64,000 nt of DNA from Triplophysa rosa (taxonomy: Eukaryota > Chordata > Actinopteri > Cypriniformes > Nemacheilidae). Below the pieces are notes generated by a model. The model was not told the origin of the DNA. It did no database searches and worked only from the letters and a program-made list of their open reading frames with translations. This document shows, in pieces, positions 25,641 through 36,078 of this stretch. The translations under genes and the position numbers were made by a program. How positions within the stretch are numbered: the stretch's first letter is position 1; each line of letters starts with the position of its first letter. Where the stretch lies: assembly GCF_024868665.1 (NCBI RefSeq), contig NC_079901.1, positions 5,923,388-5,987,387 of the forward strand. The letters are read 5' to 3'.

Positions 25641-27022
25641 AATGGTGACAAGAACTTTGTTTCACATTTGAGGGAGGGTGGTTTAGATCTATCAGCATAC
25701 AAAACATATAAAATGGATAGTTATTAGATGAGGAGTCTGACATCAAACTTATCAAGTTATTGTTTAAGGCGGGACACTTAATGTACTGTTCAAGTTTGAG
25801 ATGTTGGTCTATTTTGCTTTCATGTCTTCTTTTGCTCTAATGGAAAGGAAATTTCCAAAATACACATAAAGTTGTTTGTTTTAAGCCTTCTATACCCTTG
25901 TCTGTTTGCTTCTGTAGATTTCTTCTAAATTAACCCAAAACAAGCGGCATATATATCTGCATATGTAAACATAACATTTCAAGGGAAAAGATTCTTGATG
26001 TAAGTCATATTAACTAATAACTGGTGGTATGCTTTAGTTATTTTGTTTATCCTGTTCATCTGAATTGCCTGACAAATGTATGCAAGTTAGCACATTTTAA
26101 TTAATGCCTGGTTTACATATCAATGAGGCGATTCTGATAACGTTATTAATTTGATTGTGTTCAGCTGTCGTTTCTCCATCAAGTTAGCATGTATGCCAAT
26201 GATATACTGCCTTAGCGAAACTTTAGCTTACTCATTAGCTCATAAGTGATGGATGTTAGCAAAACAATATTTGCAGTTTGTGTTTTGGATAATTATGTGT
26301 GAATTCGAAAGCACATGTATCTAGTCTGGTCATCACCACTCACCTCCACACAATACAAACGCTACTGAAAAGGATGGAGGGCTTAATTTATGCGGCTCTC
26401 TGCCTGATGTGCCAAAGGTGCTACACACACAGCTGTGCTGCGCGTGCGCGCTATGTGCGGCTGCGCGCTTGCGTGGAGACGGGATGGGAGAAAGCATCGG
26501 AACTCTCAACATTTCCTGACCTGACATTTTCTAATTGTTTGACAAGGAAAGCCGTGCGCAAACAGAAACACATACGCGTGCACATTCATATATCCATTTA
26601 TTTAAAAAAATCCCAGAAAAAGGGCACTTTCTCAAGAGGAAGAAAATGGGCCTGGGCTCAAGCCCCCAAAGCACCCCCCTCTGCACGTGCCTGCGAGCCA
26701 CCATTGGTCCATGGCCATTACGTAATAGGTGGGTGTGTTATGTAGCGCCTGGTCTGTGGGAAATATCGCGTCATTTTATTTGCATACGTCATGTAAACCC
26801 CGCCTCCAGAAACAAAGGTGTTGGATTGTTCAAAAATACTATACAGTCTCTCAACGTTTTCGAGCTTCGTTTTACCCCCAAACGCAGAACGAAAGCGCAA
26901 TTCACCTGGACTATGCCGAGCCCTTTAACGTGAATGTTATAGCTACTACTATCCACTATGTCACTGTTAGATTTAATTTCCGCATAAATAAATACAAGCC
27001 CACAAAATCAAGAATTGTGAAG

Positions 27023-27306
27023 TGTTAAGCTCACTTTACCTTACTGGCTATAGGGTAGGAGGAAGGGATGCCTTCTGGCTATTCATGGGAGGAGGGGATT
27101 CCTTCTAAGCTAAACATTCTTTGTCCGAACTGCTATACCTTATTTGGTCATTCTGTGAACCCCTGGACATATGAAACCTGCCAGATGTCTTTTGGCACCG
27201 TATATAAAGACTTGTAGTTTCTAGAATAAATGAGTTCAAAAGCTTGATGCCTCTCTGTGTCTTGTTTTCGTGCTCTCAGATCTGCAGAAGAATTCTCTCA
27301 CAACAT
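27023..27306 (+). repeat. Possible solo LTR or LTR-like promoter segment
   Basis: The stretch opens TG ('tgttaagctcac') and closes CA ('tctcacaaca'). It contains a TATA box ('gtatataaag', about 27208) followed by an AATAAA (about 27223), the usual order in an LTR. I could not find a matching target duplication, so this is tentative. Confidence 0.35.
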
Positions 27307-27807
27307 CCAACCTATTTCTGATTTGATTTTACTGGTGATCCAAAACACAGAAAGAAATTTAGTGTTCGTAAGGAACCAGAAATTTAACAGTCACTTTTAT
27401 TTTTACAATGGGTAACTAACGTTAGATGTTACAACAGGGAGCGTATCGTTCATTCATTGTTTAATTAACATGGTGGATGAGGGTGTGTCGTCAAATTAAA
27501 CATCACCTTTACATAAAAGACATCGGTTCATATTATTGCAGCCTCTCTATAGTTTTCTATATAATTTATATATTTTCTTCATAAATAAAAAAATTGAATA
27601 ACAAAGGAGTTTTATTGAATGGGACAGATGGGCTCTGTCTCATGCGTTGCTTTACTCTGATGTTAACTGGATGTTCAGTCATTATTTTAGAAATTTTGTC
27701 AGTTAAATAACACATTTCGTGTAACACAAAAATATAAACATCATGTAAATGACTGTGTGTGTTGATAGAAGGAATACTACATTACAGGATAATTTCTGGC
27801 CTCCACA

Positions 27808-28028
27808 ATGAGTCTTACCAGTGAAGAGGACCTTACAACAGAAGTCTTAGGGTAAGAATTATGTGAATTGTCATAAAACTTGTATCTTTTAGTGTCCTTT
27901 AAAAGAAACAGTTAGTGAATGCTAGTTTATTTCTTTTTCAGTCCAGACCACGATTCACATGATCCAAGCTGTGAGTCCATAAAGAATGAACAATCATTGG
28001 ACTTGTCAATCTTAAAAGTCTCTCCTAG
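27808..28028 (+). CDS. First two coding exons of an unrecognised gene
   Basis: Exon A (27808-27851) starts with ATG, encodes MSLTSEEDLTTEVL and ends at 'ttagg|gtaaga'. Exon B (27942-28028) follows 'ttctttttcag', encodes PDHDSHDPSCESIKNEQ and LDLSILKVSP, and ends at 'ccctag'-type 'tcctag|gtaaaa'. The two join through a glycine codon with no frame break, and both sites match the splice consensus, which argues for a real transcript start. The product is acidic and Ser-rich, and I do not recognise it. A hAT-like MITE lies just downstream. Later exons at 31499-33828 could belong to the same gene, but I cannot show it. Confidence 0.45.
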
Positions 28029-28165
28029 GTAAAAATGATTACACGCTTTACTAGTTCAGTTATATTTCCTGTATTTACCTTGATGTAAATGTGTCTTGAG
28101 GGAACAACACAAAATGTAAAATCAATCTAATTCTTGTATGGTAGGAAAATGTCTCAGATAAATTT

Positions 28166-28776
28166 TAGGGCTGTGTATTAGGGCCTTGCCGTACGATACA
28201 TATCACCATATATTGGTCACGGTCCACTGTATTGCGGTTTCAATATGACACAAATTACAATACTTTTTCAAATAAAAAACATGTAAAAAGAAAATACTGA
28301 AAGTACAACTTGCTCTGGACTACCTTAGGTATTTGTTAACATCCCATCAAAAGAATCCGTCACATACCAGTAGACACGATTATAGTTACAAATAAAACCA
28401 ATTCAATTCCCATTATAACCATTAAATCCATTCATTTTTTCCATTGTGTTTTGGGCAGGGCTCTATTGTTTTTTTTCAGCAGGGTTGTTTTGTCTGCTCT
28501 TCAGTTTGATAGCGTTTGTGCATAGTACTTTAGATTGCATTTAATTACTCGCAGTTTGACAACGGACCACAAGTATAGTTTCACTTTCGGTTTTGCAACT
28601 TTATAGTCTTGTGTTACCCGCAGCAAAATCCTCATGCTCACTCCTGCTTGAAACAATGGCAGTATGTACTGTATGATGTTAAAACACGATTAACAAAAAG
28701 ATCGATAGCAGAGGTTGAACTATCCAAAAAATATTGCGATATTGCATATCGGTATCGATATTTTTGCACAGCCCTA
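28166..28776. mobile_element. hAT-like MITE
   Basis: The left end 'tagggctgtgtattagggcc' and right end 'cgatatttttgcacagccct' are inverted at their termini. The sub-terminal regions contain 'atatcaccatatattg' and 'gatattgcatatcggtatcg', typical of the fish hAT family with TAGGGCTGTGCAA ends. No clear target duplication survives. Confidence 0.6.
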
Positions 28777-28935
28777 AGACATGTGGTGTGTGCAATATTG
28801 TCTAGCAGCAAAACAATTATTGTGTTTATTGTGGTACATCTCTTTTTTATTTAATATATATGGAGATGTATATGTGTGAAGATAAGTGTCAGGGTGTAAC
28901 TTACAAAACTAGCGAAGCTAAGCTACTACTATCAC

Positions 28936-29507
28936 TAGAGATGGGACGTTTGACACTAAGGCTTCGAAGCCTGTTTTACTCTATTGAAGAAGACTGGTTC
29001 GAAACTGTGTCGAGGCTTGTATCAAATGTATGTGATCACGTGACCGATGACGTTAGAGGCTTCATACGTCACAATTAAACACCTGAAGCGATGTGACTGA
29101 TTCAAATCTTTGCCGTGCCTTCATTCATTATAAGGAGACGCAAAATGCTCTTAATGCAAATCAGAAAATCTAAATCCAGGGATGTCCTTTTAATCAGTTC
29201 CACCATAAGAGGTATCCACTGAATTGCATATTGCAACATATTTCAAACATTTTACTAGTAAAGTGACATTACTAAACGTTGTAACGCTTTCATGTGTGGA
29301 CAATGATTCTCAGACTGAAGATACAGCTGGTATTGCTTTTGTGTTAACTGGAATCAACAAGATGTGAATCATTAGAAAGTGGCTTCAATAATTGCAGCTG
29401 ACCACTAGATGTCACTGGTAGGGTCTGTCTTTGAGGCTTTGAATCATTTTTGGAACAATAAGGAAAAAGCCTCAAAAGCTTCACAAGGCTTCATCTGCCC
29501 ATCTCTA
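28936..29507. mobile_element. Non-autonomous hAT element, 8-bp target duplication
   Basis: Inverted ends 'tagagatggga' and 'tgcccatctcta' bound a 572-bp element. The direct repeat 'actatcac' flanks it at 28928-28935 and 29508-29515. Sub-terminal 'ggcttcgaagcc' and 'aaaagcttcacaaggcttca' palindromes are present. No coding region is left. Confidence 0.93.
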
Positions 29508-29529
29508 ACTATCACTGTAACGTAGTACT

Positions 29530-29825
29530 CCAAACACAGGATGATGAAAATGAATAAACTTTAAAAATAAACCAAAACACTAGAAGCACAGAAACTGGGA
29601 GAACAAACAGAGGCTACTTACATTTTAGACAAGACAAAGAATGCGTGAACAGGCAGAGTATAAATAATGACTGGTTAAATGGGGTGCAGGTGTAAAAGTC
29701 AATAATCTTTGATGACAAACAGGTGCAGGCAAAAACGAGGGACAGGTGAGGGAGCGTGGCAAAAGAACATCCTTGGGGCAAAAAACGGGGAAAATAGGAC
29801 TAGGGACCGACGGGAGTGTCACAAT
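29530..29825 (-). mobile_element. LTR fragment of the TGTCAC family
   Basis: This A-rich stretch has the composition and internal layout of the LTRs at 48025-48616 and 57077-57642 ('gaacaggcagagtata', 'ggcaaaaaacggggaaaata'). It closes with 'gggagtgtcaca'. It is incomplete, and no target duplication is visible. Confidence 0.4.
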
Positions 29826-30119
29826 CACATTAGTGTGACATTAGTTTCTAAATCAGCTTTTGTAGTAGCAAGCTGAATCTTCCAGCACGTAAAAGTGTAT
29901 TTTGACAAAACGCTACGTAACTGTTTAATGAAATATATTTAAAAACATTTATATTTATTTTTAGTACATTATATCGACTGAGCCCTTTTAATGCTGATGT
30001 AACATAGTGGTTATGTTGTATTTAGGTAGCTTTAATGTAGTTTGCTACTTTTTGTCAGTAGTTTGTAGTGTAGCTAACTAGACTATCTGTCATTATACTA
30101 AGTACTTATGAATAGTCAA

Positions 30120-30222
30120 CCTGATCTCATGGCGAATTCGCATTAATTCATACGAGTTAACCAAGTGGCTAAATCGTACGATATCAAACGAGCTGGGTCG
30201 TACGAAAACGTGCGTTTAGTTC
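30120..30222. repeat. MITE fragment (TCGTACGA family)
   Basis: 'atggcgaattcgcattaatt' and 'aaatcgtacgatatcaaacg' followed by 'gggtcgtacgaaaacgt' are typical of a dispersed fish repeat rich in TCGTACGA. Only part is present. Confidence 0.45.
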
Positions 30223-30654
30223 ATGGCGTTCAAGAAACGTGACCCCGCTCTTATTCTGCAAACATCGCGAGGTTTAACGACAGTTTACATGCGTCAAGCT
30301 TTGGTAAGTGTCGGTCACGGTGCCCTGTTTTAATATCCAAGTTAAATGTTTTTAATCAATCCGTTTGTCTTCAATCGCTTCATAATAGCTTACGGAAGCG
30401 TTCTTTGTGTCCCAAATTGATTTCAACCAAACACATTGTAATTAGAGCGACTAAATGCTAGCGTCAGGTTTTCTTTCGATCACGTGATCCTTCGATCACT
30501 TTATAATAGTTATATTTGGTTAAAAGAAGCCGTATGTTAACTGTGATATTGGTAACGTTAGTTAAAACACGCCTCACTCACCATGCTTTTAAGTTACTAC
30601 GGTTATGTAGTTGTACTGTGGTATTTGTAGTTACGGCACAGTACCCACCCTCGA

Positions 30655-31255
30655 ACCATTACCATGTTTTTACCACACTGACTGCAGTTCAACAATGTCA
30701 TGCGTATTAAAAGCATCCTTATCACAACCATTACCGTGCTTTTACCACAGGAGCAACAGTTTAATCTGGTCATGTTTAGTAAAAGCACGGTTATCATGTG
30801 TACTAAACGCACAGTTATCACAACATTTACCATGCTTTTACCTGAGGAACTAGTTTAACCTTGTCATGTGTAACTAAACGCACGGTTATCACAACATTTA
30901 CCATGCTTTTACCCGAGGAGTTTAACCTTGTCATGTGTACTAAACGCACGATTATCACAACATTTACCATGCTTTTACCCGAGTAACTGTTTAACCTTGT
31001 CATGTGTACTAAACGCACGGTTATCACAACATTTACCAGCTTTTACGCGAGGAACTAGTTTAACCTTGTCATGTGTACTAACGCACGGTTATCACAACAT
31101 TTACCATGCTTTTACCCGAGTAACTGTTTAACCTTGTCATGTGTACTAAACGCACGGTTATCACAACATTTACCATGCTTTACCACAGTGACCGTAGTTC
31201 AACCCTGTCATGTGTAGCAAAAGCACTGTTATATGAACTGATCATGCTTTTTATA
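30655..31255. repeat. ~69-bp minisatellite
   Basis: Units contain 'cttgtcatgtgtactaaacg', 'cacggttatcacaacattta' and 'ccatgcttttacccgag'. About seven well-preserved tandem units run from about 30790 to 31200, with diverged ones on both sides. The small frames over this array are not genes. Confidence 0.92.
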
Positions 31256-31385
31256 CAAAAAATGTAATTCTCTATTTTTTTGTCTTGCAGTTACTTGCAG
31301 ATCATACACTCCTCAATCTACACCGGCTACAAAAATCTTTAAACCAATGGTTTCTTTAAGAGCCATCTCTTCTCTTGCTAACCCT

Positions 31386-31387
31386 AC

Positions 31388-31447
<60 letters not shown>

Positions 31448-31484
31448 TCTCTCTCTCTCACACGCGCGCACACACACACACACA
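31386..31484. repeat. (CT)n / (CA)n microsatellite
   Basis: About 70 bases of CT dinucleotide are followed by a short CACACA run. The tract lies just upstream of the ATG of the zinc-ribbon-like exon. Confidence 0.95.
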
Positions 31485-31498
31485 CCTCATGCACAAAC

Positions 31499-31975
31499 AT
31501 GGCACCCGGAGCCACAACACGCCAGTGTAGCGTTTGCAGCAACAATATTGGCAGTGCCTCCAAAACATGCAAACATTGAGGCACAAAAGTAGAGCAGAAG
31601 CAGCACTTGACAGCCCAAAAAATTAAATTTGATGAGCAATGGGGAAACAAAATAAAAAAAGATGGCAATATGTGCAAAATTATGAATTCGGTGGACTTGC
31701 TTGTAAGTAAATGTAGTGAAATATAGTATGAACAAGTATTATAATTAAAATAATTTTTTATGTGAAATACAATCGTGGATTTTCAGATGAGTACTCAGCA
31801 TTTTTTTCTATTTTTCAGCTCCATAAGTTGGAAATTCTGGGTGTCTCACCAATTCTCTTAATAACTATGCAGAGAGGCCAGCACAGCTCTACAAAAATGT
31901 TTGTAAAGAACTCCTTTATTCATAGCCATCCCTCACTACCAGTCATGCAGAGACTTTATGAAGCTATTGTAGGAG
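31499..31975 (+). pseudogene. Zinc-ribbon-like two-exon gene fragment with an in-frame TGA
   Basis: Exon 1 (31499-31702) starts ATG, encodes MAPGATTRQCSVCSNNIGSA then KTCKH, meets TGA at 31577-31579, and continues open as GTKVEQKQHLTAQKIKFDE to a donor 'ttgctt|gtaagt'. Exon 2 (31819-31975) follows 'atttttcag', encodes LHKLEILGVSPILLITMQRG and ends MQRLYEAIVG before 'gtattt'. They join in phase at NSVDLL|LHKLE. The spacing C-x2-C ... C-x2-stop suggests the TGA replaced the fourth metal-binding Cys. From memory this resembles uncharacterised fish proteins with an 'IGSACKxC' ribbon. It is either a nonsense-mutated copy or recoded; I favour the former. Confidence 0.5.
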
Positions 31976-32448
31976 GTATTTATTTTAATCACTTTATTTT
32001 GCACATTTTACTGATTAAAAGTATGTATTACTTGTCCAAACTATTTTGGTTATGATGTCATAATCTGAGTATTTTTATATAGTTTTTGTTGAAATGGCTG
32101 TCAGTGCAGTGTCAGTGTTTGCTTTAGCTGGGCTCTTCACCCTTAACCCTTATATACTAGGGTTACTTTGCCTGCTGTCATTGTTGGTTTATGAATCACA
32201 ATTGTTATAGCAAAGAAAAAAACTCAGTGCACCCACTCTGAGAATACTGGCTAACTAGTGATAATGGTCCACTGATCTCATGTTGCATTTTTAGTCCAGT
32301 TATACTTTTCTTTGCTAAGCCTCAACCTGTAAAATGATGTAGTGTTGGGGCAAAATGAGAGTTTTGGAAGGATTTCTTTAACGATTATATGCTACAATGT
32401 CTTATGAGAGTGTTGAGAAAAACACAGCATCAAGAATCTGCATATTAA

Positions 32449-32586
32449 ACTCAACAATGGTGACAATCAGCAGAATGAAAAAGTCACGATGCAATGCATG
32501 CTGGGTAACATAGTTCAACACTTATTCATGCCTCCCAGCATGCATTGCAGCATGAAGCTTCTAAGTTTATTCTTACCATTGTTGAG
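32449..32586. repeat. Small nested palindrome (foldback)
   Basis: The outer arms 'actcaacaatggt' (32449-32461) and 'accattgttgag' (32575-32586) and the inner 15-bp perfect arms 'gcaatgcatgctggg' (32491-32505) and 'cccagcatgcattgc' (32534-32548) make a two-level hairpin. Confidence 0.75.
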
Positions 32587-33132
32587 GTTCATACACTGAG
32601 TTTTGATGTATTTGTATCTTAATTATAAATTGTTGCAATGTTTATGTGCATAATTCATTTAGAAGACCTTTATACTATCTGATTGTCTCATAACAGCTGA
32701 ATCTCACTCTCTACTACACACATTTGACAGCACAACACTGTTCTCATCAACATTTAGCCATGATTATACTATCATCAAATACTCCTTCGGCATTACTCAA
32801 TATAACAAATGTTCTCTATACAGTAAATACACAGTTACAGCAGCCAGAGGAAGAGAAGTCAAACACTGTAGAGTCAAGAGCTCAAATTAAGCAAGCACTG
32901 ATCAACATAATGGTGTCTTCAAATGACAAATAAACCACATCTAAACCTCTACAGCTCACAGTACAATAGTAAGATCACAGTTTGAGAACACCATGAGTTT
33001 GTTGTGAGATTACATTTTGACCTCATCGTGAGTATTCTAAAAACTGATGGTGACATCACTGTGACATCAACGTGTTGTCTGGGGGATATAGTTATACTTT
33101 TTTTTTTATAAAAAGAATGTTTGTTTCTACAG

Positions 33133-33371
33133 GGAAGAACTGCCCCTCTACCCTCAGTGACCGTGCGACTAAAGTCTCTCACCCTGTTGGTACCGTCTCT
33201 GACTCCATAGCGACAGTCAGCGACCACGCTGCAACAGTCCCTGACCCTGAAGCTACAGTCAGCGACAGCGACCACGTCGCTACAGTCTCCCACCCCACCT
33301 CTACCGTCAGCAACCAAGCTGATGTGTTCTGTATGCCAAAACAGAGGAAACATACACAATTACACTCTGGT
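33133..33371 (+). CDS. Exon with ATVSD-type repeats, copy 1
   Basis: An acceptor ('gtttctacag', ending about 33132) precedes an open frame. It encodes short repeats such as IATVSDHAATVPDPEATVSD and then a tail VFCMPKQRKHTQLHSG, ending at a donor 'cactctg|gtaata'. The repeat period is about 7-10 residues with Val-Ser-Asp/His cores. I do not recognise the protein. The same exon layout is repeated at 33493-33829, so it appears to be an exon duplication within one gene. Confidence 0.45.
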
Positions 33372-33492
33372 AATAATCATATTTTGCCTTGTTCATTATT
33401 GATAGTCATTTAAGGAAATGCACTCCTTTTCACTTCATTTGTTATAGTTAATTAATATTTAAACCTTAATAATTTTGTTGTTGTTTAAATTA

Positions 33493-33829
33493 GTCAGCAA
33501 CCATGCTGCTACAGTCTCCCACACTACCTTTACAATCTTCCACCCCGCCCCCGAAGCTACAGTCAGTGACCACGGCGCTAGTCTCTCCCTTCGCAAGTCT
33601 CTCCCTCCGAAGCTACAGTCAGCGAGTATGTCACAACAGTCTCTCTGTCCGAAGCTACAGTCAACGACCGCCCTGCAACAGTCAGCGACCATGCCACCAC
33701 AGTCTCCCATCACGCTGCTACAGTCCGTGATCACGCCACGACAGCCTCCCCTCACACAGCTACAGTCAGCAACCAAGCTGACATGTTCTACAAGCCAATA
33801 CAGAGGAAACGTAGGCAATTACACTCTGG
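33493..33829 (+). CDS. Exon with ATVSD-type repeats, copy 2
   Basis: It follows 'gtttaaattag', carries the same kind of coding repeats ('gctacagtcagcgaccatgc'-type DNA motifs), and ends with the paralogous tail MFYKPIQRKRRQLHSG at the same donor 'cactctg|gtaatg'. The intron after each copy is also similar ('agttaattaacatttaaacc' and 'tttgttgttgtttaa'), showing the duplication included intron. The frame shifts partway through compared with copy 1, so one copy may be decaying. The assembly gap begins 144 bases downstream. Confidence 0.4.
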
Positions 33830-33972
33830 TAATGATTTATTTTGCTTTATTTATTAATGCTAATTGTTAAAAAAGTTATAGTTAATTAACATTTAAACCT
33901 TTTTATTTTTGTTGTTGTTTAATGACTCGGGGGTATGTAAACTATTGACTTCAACTGCAAATTAGTTTTAAT

Positions 33973-34072
33973 NNNNNNNNNNNNNNNNNNNNNNNNNNNN
34001 NNNNNNNNNNNNNNNNNNNNNNNNNNNNNNNNNNNNNNNNNNNNNNNNNNNNNNNNNNNNNNNNNNNNNNNN
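33973..34072. other. Assembly gap (100 N)
   Basis: A run of exactly 100 N, the usual placeholder for a gap of unknown size. A single further N is at 34317. Confidence 1.
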
Positions 34073-34683
34073 CAGCCGATTTGAATGAATCGTTGAATGA
34101 TTCTGTGACGCAAAAAAACAATTCCGCCACTTACTGGCAGTTTCAGTGAAACCATGTTGTAGTATACATAAGTGTTTACTATAGTAAACAGTAGTAAAAT
34201 TCCTAGATACTGTACTGAGTCTTACTAGTAAATATTAAAGCATATCAAAGTATTTACAACAATTTATTAAATTATTATTATACTGTAGCGTACATTATAA
34301 AAATGAAGTAATACTGNCGTAAACACGCTCGAGTCATCATTCATATCGTATGACAGTTTCAACGTTTGATTTAAATACAATCGGTTTTCTCACCATCGTG
34401 GGTGTATTGTCAAGTTACATTGGAGTGTTTTATAATAATCTGCACTTAAACGTTCCCATCAGATGTGCGTTGTAACATACAGCTGACTAATCGTGGTCTA
34501 CTGCTGTCTTTTGTTTTCAAACACGCGTGTAACTTTTCTAGAAATGACCCTGTGACGTTAGTCTGTGTGGAAGTCGTGTTCACATAATATACCGAGAATA
34601 ACCAGCTAGCACGCACAATAAAGGACAAATAAGTTACAGCAATGCTATCTGGTTGCTAGCCGGTTAGCCTGAGAAACACTTAC

Positions 34684-34858
34684 CCATTACTTGAACCCGG
34701 CATATAGCGCAGGTATCACACTCCACGTCCCAGCTCCACATCGCCACTGCGTTCCACTTTTTGAGGGAAAACATCTTGTCCCCCCCGGACTTGGACCCGG
34801 ACGAGCCACTGTGTGTGTGAACTAAACCCGGCTCGTCTCCGTCGTCCATCTCCGCCAT
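34684..34858 (-). CDS. rnf7: rnf7 (RBX2/SAG) first coding exon
   Basis: Read on the minus strand from ATG at 34858, this encodes 58 residues plus one base and ends at the donor G|GTAAGT (34683-34678). It contains SGSKSGGDKMFSLKKWNAVA and MWSWDVECDTCAICRVQVM, which match the start of vertebrate RNF7/RBX2, the RING-box subunit that recruits E2 to CUL5-type cullin-RING ubiquitin ligases. The visible cysteines begin the RING zinc sites. The exon boundary after ATG-G matches the split aspartate codon of the human gene. An upstream in-frame Met at 34951 is possible, but the second Met (MAEMDDGDEP) fits family length. The rest of the RING is not found to the left, so intron 1 is long or the exons fell in the gap. 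Confidence 0.9.
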
Positions 34859-35329
34859 AGCGAAGAGGCGCAGCCGCAGAATCAAAATGGCTGAGCTGCG
34901 CTTGTCTGCAGACACGAAACTCGGTCTCTCACCGGAGCTGTCAATAGACAAGTCTGTGGCTGGATTTCTTCAAATTCGAGTCAAGTTTGACCATCTGGCC
35001 TAATTTGGCCAACGATTTCCTTTGAAAGAAGCGTCATCAAATGCAATTTGCTGAGTTAATAATTGTGAAAGGTTACAGTGAATACAAATAGTAGCCTTTA
35101 AATAAAGTGCATAATGTATCTGGAGCAATTCAGGGTCTTAGCCTACCTAGAGATATCCACTTATGGGATACACATTAAATAAAATATGTTTAAAAGTGAC
35201 ATTGTCTTTATTTAAGGTGGCTTTTTTCGTGTTGCTTACTATAATACAAAACTCACACAAAGTTGAACTGAAACATTCATCCAATCACCCTGCTCTCAAC
35301 TGTTACCCAATTCTTTATTCTTTTTTACA

Positions 35330-35506
35330 CCAAGGAGACTGTCCTGCAGAGTTTGGGTTCAACCCAATCGAACACACCTGAACCATCTTAACAAGGGCTA
35401 CTTGAAAATTACAGGCAGGTGTGTTGGAGCAGCTGGGTTGGAACTCAAGTATGGAGGAAGGTACTGTAGATCTCCAAGAACAGGGTTGGAGATTCCTGCT
35501 TTAAGT
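35330..35506. repeat. Dispersed fish MITE
   Basis: 'cctgcagagtttgggttcaa', 'gaacacacctgaaccatctt' and 'acagggttggagattcctgc' belong to a widely dispersed fish repeat. A partial inverted relative is at 37995-38090 ('gctccagccctgccttacac'). Confidence 0.6.
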
Positions 35507-35741
35507 GCGTTATCATAACGTTTTTCAGTAGATGCAATTGATGAATAACACACAGTAATATTGAGTAATAAACATACAATCAGACATCTGTGTATTTCAT
35601 AACATAAAATCCACCGGGGGACTGCTTGGGTTTGTTAATATTCCTTGCATTATGCTTGATGGTTGGACTACAGTAATCCTCAGTAATGCTAATGTTGTAG
35701 CCTAAATCAACTACATTTTATGGCATTATTGTTGCATAGGA

Positions 35742-36078
35742 CTATATAGAGCTTGTTAATCGACGTCACGCCGCGTTGAATGTTGCGCCATCTTGGGAGG
35801 ATGGCTGCTAGTGAGTTCAATGCAGTGTTTTGTTTTTCTTGTTTGATTAGGAATAACTATGGTAGGTCGGTCTTGCTGTGTTAAAAACTGCCATAGTATT
35901 ACGCAGAGTCGTTCAGGAAAAGCCCCTGGTTCTTTCACTTTAGATTTCTCCATATATCAAACAAAACGAGTAACGGTACATATCAAAACAATAATAGCAG
36001 TGGAGTATTATCCTCCCAAGATGGCGGCGCCACTGCAACATAGGTCGTGACGTCAGCTTCACATTCTCTATACAGCCT
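35742..36078 (+). mobile_element. P-element/THAP-like non-autonomous element
   Basis: Diverged inverted repeats of about 70 bp carry 'gacgtcacg' and 'gccatcttgggaggat' at both ends. The interior starts MVGRSCCVKNCHSITQSRSG (from 35859), resembling the N-terminal Cys-containing start of a THAP DNA-binding domain, and runs out at a stop near 36050. THAP domains are the DNA-binding part of P-element transposases, so this looks like a deleted element keeping only the first exon. Confidence 0.6.

Noticed and set aside
35859..36050. A complete THAP-domain gene
   Set aside because: Only the first Cys-containing segment is present before divergence and a stop, and it lies between element-like inverted repeats.
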